The notes beneath the pieces are model-generated. The model was not told the DNA's origin. It worked only from the letters and a program-made list of their open reading frames with translations, and searched no databases. A stretch of DNA of 52,260 nucleotides from Streptomyces panaciradicis (GTDB lineage Bacteria; Actinomycetota; Actinomycetes; Streptomycetales; Streptomycetaceae), in assembly GCF_023516615.1 (NCBI RefSeq), contig NZ_JAMGBF010000004.1, forward strand, positions 1-52,260, in the 5' to 3' direction. Positions 46,258 through 52,260 of this stretch are shown here, piece after piece. The position numbers were made by a program, and so were the translations under genes. The first letter of the stretch is position 1; every line of letters begins with the position of its first letter.

Positions 46258-47327
46258 TTGTCCGCTGCCCATCCCGCGTAGAAGAGGCCCAGTCCGACGA
46301 TGACGCAGATGCCCTGGATGATCCAGAAGCGGACCACGACCAGGACCTCGGACCAGCCCTTGAGTTCGAAGTGGTGCTGCAGGGGCGCCATGCGGAAGAC
46401 GCGCTTGCCGGTGAGCCGGAAGGAGCCGACCTGGATGACGACCGACATGGTGATGAGGACGAACAGGCCGCCCATGATGGCCACCAGCAGCTCCGTGCGG
46501 GAGCAGATGGCGAGGCCGGTCAGGACACCGCCGAGCGCCAGCGAACCGGTGTCGCCCATGAAGATCTTGGCCGGCGAGGTGTTCCACCACAGGAAGCCGA
46601 GGCAGGCGCCCATCAGCGCGGAGGCGATGACCGCGAGGTCCAGCGGGTCGCGCACCTCGTAGCAGGCGCCGGGGTTGGTGAGGGTCTGCGCGTTGGCGCA
46701 GGACTCCTGGAACTGCCAGACGCCGATGAAGGTGTAGGCGCCGAAGACGAGCACGGAGGCGCCGGTGGCCAGGCCGTCCAGACCGTCCGTCAGGTTCACG
46801 CCGTTCGACATCGCGAGGATCATGAACAGCGCCCAGACCACGAACAGCACCGGGCCGATGGTCCAGCCGAAGTCCGTGATGAACGACAGCTTGGTGGAGG
46901 CCGGGGTGTTGCCGCGGGCGTCGGAGAACTGCAGCGCGAGCACCGCGAAGCTGATGCCGACGATGAGCTGACCGGCCATCTTCGCCTTGGCCCGCAGGCC
47001 GAGCGAACGCCGCTTGACGATCTTGATGTAGTCGTCCAGGAAGCCGACCAGGCCCATGCCGCACATCAGGCCGAGCACCAACAGGCCGGAGTAGGTGGGC
47101 GGCTGACCGGTGATCACCTTGGACAGGAAGTACGCGGCGACGGTGGCCAGGATGAAGGCGATACCGCCCATCGTCGGCGTACCGCGCTTGCTGGCGTGCT
47201 CGCGCGGGCCGTCGTCACGGATGTACTGGCCGTAGCCCTTGCGCGCCAGCAGCTTGATCAGCAGCGGGGTGCCGACCAGCGTCAGAAACAGACCGATGAC
47301 GCCCGAGAACAGGATCTGCTTCATCAT
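46254..47327 (-). CDS. mraY: Phospho-MurNAc-pentapeptide transferase MraY
   Basis: A 357-residue integral membrane enzyme with about ten helices that makes lipid I. Signature residues are in GLVGFLDDYIKIVKRRSLGL, NLTDGLDGLATGASV, and the PLQHHFELKGWSE loop near the C-terminus, where the uridine-binding and catalytic residues lie. The ATG overlaps the murF stop (ATGA). A variable loop after ESCANAQTLTNPGACYEV carries two cysteines. Confidence 0.97.
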   Translation of the reverse strand: MMKQILFSGVIGLFLTLVGTPLLIKLLARKGYGQYIRDDGPREHASKRGTPTMGGIAFILATVAAYFLSKVITGQPPTYSGLLVLGLMCGMGLVGFLDDYIKIVKRRSLGLRAKAKMAGQLIVGISFAVLALQFSDARGNTPASTKLSFITDFGWTIGPVLFVVWALFMILAMSNGVNLTDGLDGLATGASVLVFGAYTFIGVWQFQESCANAQTLTNPGACYEVRDPLDLAVIASALMGACLGFLWWNTSPAKIFMGDTGSLALGGVLTGLAICSRTELLVAIMGGLFVLITMSVVIQVGSFRLTGKRVFRMAPLQHHFELKGWSEVLVVVRFWIIQGICVIVGLGLFYAGWAADK

Positions 47328-48730
47328 CGGGCATCAGCCCCACCCGCGGCACCGGTCTCGAGCAGCGCCTGCGCCACGCTCTCGAGCCCCACCGACCGGG
47401 ACGCCTTCACGAGCACGACGTCCCCCGGGCGCAACTCGCTGCGCAACAGGTCGATCGCCGCCTGTGCGTCGGACACGTGCACCGACTCCTCACCCCACGA
47501 ACCCTCGTTATATGCGCCCAGTTGCAGCCAGGACGCTTCCCTGCCCCCGACCGCGACGAGCTTGCCGACATTGAGCCGGACGGCGAGCCGTCCGACCGCG
47601 TCGTGCTCGGCGAGCGCCTCGTCCCCGAGCTCGGCCATCTTGCCGAGCACCGCCCAGGTCCGGCGTCCCTTGCCCATGGCCACGAGCGCGCGCAGGGCGG
47701 CTCGCGTGGACTCGGGGTTCGCGTTGTAGGCGTCGTTGACGATGGTCACGCCGTCCGGTCGCTCGGTGACCTCCATACGCCAGCGGGAGAGGGAGTCCGC
47801 CTCGGAGAGCGCGGTGGCGATCTCTTCCGCGGACATGCCCAGCTCATGGGCGACGGCGGCCGCGGCGAGCGCGTTCGACACGTGGTGCTCACCGTACAGG
47901 CGCATGGTCACGTCGCTTGCACCGGAGGGTGTGTGGAGCCTGAACGCGGGCTGTCCCGTGTCCGTGAGTCGCACGTTCTCGGCCCGTACGTCCGCTTCGT
48001 CGCTCTCACCGAAGAGGACCACCCTGGCCTTCGTGCGGGACGCCATGGCCCGTACGAAGGGGTCGTCCGCGTTGAGGATCGCGGCGCCGTCCTCCGGCAG
48101 GGCCTCCACGAGTTCGCCCTTGGCCTGCGCGATCTGCTCCCGTCCGCCGAACTCCCCGATGTGGGCGCTGCCGACGTTGAGCACGAGGCCGATCCGCGGC
48201 GGGGTCAGCTCGGTGAGGTAGCGGATGTGGCCGATGCCGCGGGCGCCCATCTCCAGCACGAGGAACTTCGTCTCCTCGGTGGCGGACAGGGCGGTCAGCG
48301 GCAGGCCGATCTCGTTGTTGAGCGAGCCGGGCGTGAACACCGTCGGCGCCTTGCGCCGCAGGACCTGGGCGATCAGGTCCTTGGTGCTGGTCTTGCCCGC
48401 CGAGCCGGTGAGGGCCACGAGGGTCGCGCCGAGCCGTCGTACGACGTGCCGCGCGAGGGCGCCGAGGGCGCTCTGGACGTCGTCGACGACGATCGCGGGG
48501 ACGCCGACGGGCCGGGACGCGAGGACCGCGACCGCGCCCGCCTCCACGACCTGCCGGGCGTAGTCGTGGCCGTCGACGCGTTCGCCGACGAAGGCGACGA
48601 ACAGGCTGCCGGGCTCCACCTGGCGGGAGTCCCGGACGACCGGAGCGGTGACCTGGACGGACGGATCCGGTATGTCGTGCGTCTGCCCGCCGACGACTTC
48701 TGCGATCTCGGCGAGAGAGAGGGCGATCAC
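47324..48730 (-). CDS. murF: UDP-MurNAc-tripeptide:D-Ala-D-Ala ligase MurF
   Basis: A 468-residue Mur ligase that adds the D-Ala-D-Ala dipeptide. The ATP-binding loop is LTGSAGKTSTKDLIAQVL, with NNEIGLPLTAL, EMGARGIGHIRYL and the third-domain VTIVNDAYNANPESTRAAL. The GTG at 48730 lies 4 bp after the murE stop, with AGGG inside the end of murE as ribosome binding site. Length is normal. Confidence 0.97.
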   Translation of the reverse strand: MIALSLAEIAEVVGGQTHDIPDPSVQVTAPVVRDSRQVEPGSLFVAFVGERVDGHDYARQVVEAGAVAVLASRPVGVPAIVVDDVQSALGALARHVVRRLGATLVALTGSAGKTSTKDLIAQVLRRKAPTVFTPGSLNNEIGLPLTALSATEETKFLVLEMGARGIGHIRYLTELTPPRIGLVLNVGSAHIGEFGGREQIAQAKGELVEALPEDGAAILNADDPFVRAMASRTKARVVLFGESDEADVRAENVRLTDTGQPAFRLHTPSGASDVTMRLYGEHHVSNALAAAAVAHELGMSAEEIATALSEADSLSRWRMEVTERPDGVTIVNDAYNANPESTRAALRALVAMGKGRRTWAVLGKMAELGDEALAEHDAVGRLAVRLNVGKLVAVGGREASWLQLGAYNEGSWGEESVHVSDAQAAIDLLRSELRPGDVVLVKASRSVGLESVAQALLETGAAGGADAR

Positions 48731-48734
48731 AAGT

Positions 48735-50390
48735 TCATCCCTGGGTCTGCTGGATGGCTTCTCGAAGCACCTGGCGGTCGTCGAAGGGACGGACCACACC
48801 GGCGATGTCCTGGCCCTGCTCGTGGCCCTTGCCCGCGACGAGCACGGTGTCACCGGGCTGCGCGCGGGCGACGGCTGCGGCGATCGCGGCGGCCCGGTCC
48901 TCGAAGACCTGCACCTCACCGCGTTCGTGTGCTGGTACGGACGCGGCGCCCTCGAGCATGGTTGCAAGGATGGCGAGGGGGTCCTCGGAGCGGGGGTTGT
49001 CGGAGGTCAGTACGGCGGTGTCGGCGAGGCGCGCCGCGGCGGCGCCCATCGGCGCCCGCTTGGTTCTGTCGCGGTCGCCGCCGCAGCCGAGCACGACGTG
49101 CAGCCTGCCCTCGGTGACCTTGCGCAGGGCGCGCAGGACCGACTCGACGGCGTCCGTCTTGTGGGCGTAGTCGACGACCGCGAGATACGGCTGCCCGGCG
49201 TCCACGCGCTCCAGCCGGCCCGGCACGCCCGGCACGGCGGCGACGCCGTCGGCGGCGGCCTGCGGGTCGAGGCCGGCCGCGGCGAGGGCGGCGATCGCGG
49301 CGAGGGTGTTGGCCACGTTGAACCCGCCCGGCAGGGGCGAGGTGGCCTCGATCCGCTCGCCCTCGGGGCCGACGACGGTGAACGTCGAGTCCATCGGGCC
49401 GATCCGGACGTCCTCGGCCCGCCAGTCGGCGTCCGGGTGGCCCTCGGCGGAGTAGGTGACGACCGGGACGGTGGCCTCCCTGGTCAGCCGGCGGCCGTAC
49501 TCGTCGTCGACGTTGACCACGCCGAGCCTGCTGCGGCGCGGCGTGAACAGCTGCGCCTTGGCCCGGAAGTAGTCCTCCATGTCGGAGTGGAACTCCATGT
49601 GTTCCGGGCTGAGGTTGGTGAACACGCCGATGTCGAAGACGCAGCCGTCGACCCGGCCGAGGACCAGCGCGTGGCTGGAGACCTCCATGGCCACCGCCTC
49701 GACCCCGCGCTCGCGCATCACGGCGAACAGGGCCTGCAGGTCGGTGGCTTCGGGGGTGGTGCGCTCGGACTTGATGCGCTCGTCGCCGATGCGCATCTCG
49801 ACCGTGCCGATCAGGCCGGTGTTGTTCTTGGTCTTCAGACCGCCCTCGACGAGGTAGGCGGTGGTGGTCTTGCCGGAGGTGCCGGTGATGCCGATCTGGA
49901 GCAGGTCCCGGCCCGGGTGGCCGTAGATCGTCGCCGCCAGCTCGCCCATCAGGGCCCGCGGGTCGTCGACGACCAGGACCGGCAGGCCCGTGGCGGCGGC
50001 GCGCTCGGCTCCGGTGGGGTCCGTGAGCACCGCGACCGCACCGAGGCCCGCGGCCTGGGTCACGAAGTCGGCGCCGTGCAGGCGGGCGCCCGGCAGGGCG
50101 GCGTACAGGTCGCCGGGGCGGACGGCACGCGAGTCGTGGGTGATGCCCGTGACCTCGGCGGTGCTCTGCGGCGCGGCGGCACCCAGCTGATCGGCGAGCT
50201 CCGTCAGTGGTGTGGCGGAGACCTGAACCGGTCGTGGCGGCCCCGGGTATGTCACGGAAACGCCCTTCTGGGTGGTTTGGGACTGATCAGCGTGTGGCAC
50301 GGCGGTGAGCGTACCGGGCGTACCCGCCTGCGGGCGAAGCGAGGGGCGGGGGGTGTCCGGCTTGCCGGAGTCGGGAGTGATCATGGTCAC
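48735..50390 (-). CDS. murE: UDP-MurNAc-tripeptide synthetase MurE (diaminopimelate-type)
   Basis: A 551-residue Mur ligase that adds the third residue. The ATP-binding ITGTSGKTTTAYLVEGG, VAMEVSSHALVLGRVDG and the third-domain TSDNPRSEDPLAI are intact; the DNPR motif selects diaminopimelic acid (LL-DAP in Streptomyces) and not lysine. The GTG at 50390 is chosen because AGGAA precedes it by 6 nt and the ftsI stop is only 26 bp away. A shorter in-frame start, GTG 50255 with AAGGG 7 nt upstream, would give a 506-residue protein and remove a disordered N-terminus. Confidence 0.95.
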   Translation of the reverse strand: MTMITPDSGKPDTPRPSLRPQAGTPGTLTAVPHADQSQTTQKGVSVTYPGPPRPVQVSATPLTELADQLGAAAPQSTAEVTGITHDSRAVRPGDLYAALPGARLHGADFVTQAAGLGAVAVLTDPTGAERAAATGLPVLVVDDPRALMGELAATIYGHPGRDLLQIGITGTSGKTTTAYLVEGGLKTKNNTGLIGTVEMRIGDERIKSERTTPEATDLQALFAVMRERGVEAVAMEVSSHALVLGRVDGCVFDIGVFTNLSPEHMEFHSDMEDYFRAKAQLFTPRRSRLGVVNVDDEYGRRLTREATVPVVTYSAEGHPDADWRAEDVRIGPMDSTFTVVGPEGERIEATSPLPGGFNVANTLAAIAALAAAGLDPQAAADGVAAVPGVPGRLERVDAGQPYLAVVDYAHKTDAVESVLRALRKVTEGRLHVVLGCGGDRDRTKRAPMGAAAARLADTAVLTSDNPRSEDPLAILATMLEGAASVPAHERGEVQVFEDRAAAIAAAVARAQPGDTVLVAGKGHEQGQDIAGVVRPFDDRQVLREAIQQTQG

Positions 50391-50416
50391 GGAGCGTTCC
50401 TGACTGGTTGCGCTGA

Positions 50417-52260
50417 TCAGGGAGTGAAGGTGACGGGCAGGCGCGCGGGCTGGGCGCCCGTGGGCGGGACCTGGAGGGTCTTCAGTGCGAACTCCATCAC
50501 CTCCTTGAAGATGGGGCCGCAGATCTGGCCGCCGAAGTAGTTGCCCTTGGTGGCGTTCTGGATGGCGCAGTACACGGTCACGCGCGGGTTGTCCGCGGGG
50601 GCGAAGCCGGCGAACGAGGACGTGTATCCGCGGTACTTGCCGGTGGCCGGATCCACGCGGTTGGCCGTACCCGTCTTGCCCGCCACCCGGTAGCCGGGGA
50701 TGCGCGCCTTGGCGCCCGTTCCCTCCTGGTCGTCCACGACCGACTCCAGCATCTGGGCGAGCGTCTTCGCCGTCTTCGCGCTCACGACCCTTGTCTTCCG
50801 GGGCTTGGCGGCCGGCACGAACCGTCCGTCGGGTCCCTTCGTGCCGCGTACGAGGGTGGGGGCGACGCGGACGCCGCCGTTGGCGATCGTCGAGTAGACC
50901 GACGCCGCCTGGAGCGCGTTGAGCGACATGCCCTGGCCGAAAGGAATCGTGTACTGCTGCGAGGTCGACCACGTGGCGGGCGGGGCGAGGATGCCCTTGG
51001 TCTCGCCGGGGAAGTCCAGTCCGCTGTAGCTGCCGAGGCCGAAGCCGCGCAGGTATTTGTAGAGGACCTTGTTGGCCTCGGCCTGCGTCCTGCCGAGCTG
51101 GCCGGTGGCCAGGATGGTGCCGATGTTGCTGGACTTGGCGAGGACGCCGTTGAGCGTGAGGTCCCAGGTCTTGTGGTCGATGTCGTCCTTGAAGAGCCGG
51201 TCGCCGCGGTGCAGCCGGTTGGGCACGACGACGTGCGTCAGCGGCGTGGCCACGTTCTCCTGCAGCACGGCGGCCATCGACATGATCTTGGCGGTGGAAC
51301 CGGGCTCGTAGGCGTCCTCGACGGCCCAGTTGTGCAGGGCGTTCGGGTTCGCCTTGGACAGGTCGTTGGGGTCGAAGCCGGGCGAGTTGGCCATCGCGAG
51401 GATCTCGCCGGTGCGGGTGTCCTGCACTATCACGTAGCCGCGGTCCGCCCCGGACTTCTTCACCTGCTCGCTGATGGCGCTCTGGGCGGCCCACTGGATG
51501 TCGCGGTCGATGGTGAGCTCGACGTCGCTGCCGGGCACGGCGGGGGTCTCCGTGGAGCCCGCGGTGGGCACCAGCCGCCCGCCGGACTGGGCGTAGCGGA
51601 TCTTGCCGTCCTTGCCGGACAGCTCCTTGTTGAGCTCCTGCTCGATGCCGCCGCCGCCCTTGCCGTCGGCGTTGACCCAGCCCAGTATCCCGGCGGCGAG
51701 GGCACCGTTGGGGTAGACCCGCTTGCTGCTGGGGGTGGAGAAGACGCCGGCCAGGACGTCGGCGGTGTCCGACTTCTTCGCCAGAGCGGCCTTCAGGTCC
51801 TTGATCTGCGTCCACACCTGCGGCGTCTGCCGCTGGGCGAGCAGGGTGTAGCGCAGCGCCTTGTTCTTCGGCCGGAGTTTCTTGACCAGGGCTTCCTGGT
51901 CCAGGCCGAGGATGGGCGCGAGCAGCGCGGCCGCCTGCTCGGGCCCGTCGTCGATCTTCAGCTGCTCGCGGGTGAACATCGTGGGGTCGGCGGTGATGTC
52001 GTAGGCGTCCACGCTGGTCGCGAGTGCCACGCCGGCGCGGTCGGTGATGCCGCCGCGCTCGGCGGGCAGGACCTGGCCGACGTAGCGGTTCTGGTCGGCC
52101 ATGGCGGCGTAGGTGCTCGCGTCCACAGCCTGGACCTGCAACAGCCGTACGACGAAGGCGATCAGGACCAGGGCGAGCGCCAGGCCGACCATGCGCAGCC
52201 GGGGGCGCGGGCTGCCCAGGCGCAGCGGTTTCGGGGCGGCCGGGCGGGCCGGTGCGGGGC
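50417..52260 (-). CDS. ftsI: Septal transpeptidase FtsI (PBP3), N-terminus beyond window
   Basis: 614 residues are inside the window; the gene continues past the right edge, so the start is not seen. A Pro/Arg-rich cytoplasmic segment (PAPARPAAPKPLRLG) precedes the transmembrane helix MVGLALALVLIAFVVRLL. The penicillin-binding motifs are EPGSTAKIMSMA (SxxK with the active serine), KSSNIGTI (SxN) and VAGKTGTANRV (KTG). The N-terminal PBP dimerisation domain and the interdomain linker are intact. It crosslinks septal peptidoglycan with FtsW. Stop at 50417; murE follows after 26 bp. Confidence 0.97.
   Translation of the reverse strand, partial: PAPARPAAPKPLRLGSPRPRLRMVGLALALVLIAFVVRLLQVQAVDASTYAAMADQNRYVGQVLPAERGGITDRAGVALATSVDAYDITADPTMFTREQLKIDDGPEQAAALLAPILGLDQEALVKKLRPKNKALRYTLLAQRQTPQVWTQIKDLKAALAKKSDTADVLAGVFSTPSSKRVYPNGALAAGILGWVNADGKGGGGIEQELNKELSGKDGKIRYAQSGGRLVPTAGSTETPAVPGSDVELTIDRDIQWAAQSAISEQVKKSGADRGYVIVQDTRTGEILAMANSPGFDPNDLSKANPNALHNWAVEDAYEPGSTAKIMSMAAVLQENVATPLTHVVVPNRLHRGDRLFKDDIDHKTWDLTLNGVLAKSSNIGTILATGQLGRTQAEANKVLYKYLRGFGLGSYSGLDFPGETKGILAPPATWSTSQQYTIPFGQGMSLNALQAASVYSTIANGGVRVAPTLVRGTKGPDGRFVPAAKPRKTRVVSAKTAKTLAQMLESVVDDQEGTGAKARIPGYRVAGKTGTANRVDPATGKYRGYTSSFAGFAPADNPRVTVYCAIQNATKGNYFGGQICGPIFKEVMEFALKTLQVPPTGAQPARLPVTFTP

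Noticed and set aside
44830..47064. Apparent 744-codon fusion of murD with upstream sequence
   Set aside because: The upstream part is out-of-frame mraY; murD starts at 46257 or 46272.
48735..51815. Apparent 1026-codon murE with a long N-terminal extension
   Set aside because: The extension is antiframe ftsI sequence; the ftsI stop and murE start lie between them.

Overview
The window is GC-rich DNA with heavy GTG start usage, start/stop overlaps and several promoters placed directly at start codons. Gene content and order match the conserved core chromosome of a Streptomyces or a close relative. Evidence for this includes a dual-function PriA in a his operon, DnaE1, the PhoD alkaline phosphatase, a translational T-box in front of ileS, and the cluster ftsI-murE-murF-mraY-murD-ftsW-murG-ftsQ-ftsZ-ylmD-ylmE-sepF-yggT-divIVA without murC. 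Species cannot be fixed from the sequence. I see no insertion sequences, prophage, CRISPR array or tRNA genes.

Layout. (1) 1-1.1 kb: the 5' part of an MFS exporter behind an ArsR-type regulator with a palindromic operator-like site. (2) 1.1-6.8 kb: minus-strand his operon hisD-hisC-hisB-(54-aa membrane protein)-hisH-priA-ridA-hisF, with every junction a 4-bp start/stop overlap. (3) 7-11.1 kb: plus-strand genes for a repeat-rich membrane protein, a DUF4034-like protein, a LON-domain protein, a YbaK-type tRNA deacylase and a 24-codon gene resembling ribosomal protein bL37, followed by a 26-bp tandem repeat array. (4) 11.3-15.2 kb: minus-strand ABC exporter with a DUF2567 membrane protein, and an NYN-domain nuclease-like protein. 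(5) 15.4-25 kb: a 54-aa hydrophilic protein, dnaE1, a DUF2252 protein whose kinase-like motifs occur in permuted order, a membrane protein plus DsbA-like thioredoxin, phoD, and a small secreted protein. (6) 24.7-29.4 kb: a dienelactone hydrolase-like protein, MscS channel, SDR oxidoreductase, Na+/H+ antiporter and GNAT acetyltransferase. (7) 29.4-36 kb: rluD-type pseudouridine synthase, lspA, a DksA/TraR protein with a long Lys/Ala-rich tail, then the divergent T-box-ileS unit. (8) 36-52 kb: the division and cell wall cluster on the minus strand, ending inside ftsI at the window edge.

How the parts work together. The his operon makes histidine, and PriA probably also serves tryptophan synthesis. 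The division cluster makes lipid II (MurE, MurF, MraY, MurD, MurG), polymerises and crosslinks septal peptidoglycan (FtsW, FtsI, FtsQ), builds and anchors the Z ring (FtsZ, SepF) and drives tip growth (DivIVA). ileS is controlled by tRNA-Ile charging through a T-box that appears to act on ribosome access. Two back-to-back terminators insulate ileS from divIVA.

Points most worth a second look: the GXHH signature in IleRS in place of HXGH; the permuted kinase motif order in the DUF2252 protein; the bL37-like 24-residue gene; the palindromic operator in front of the ArsR gene; the T-box details; and an 8-bp-arm palindrome in the ftsZ promoter region.
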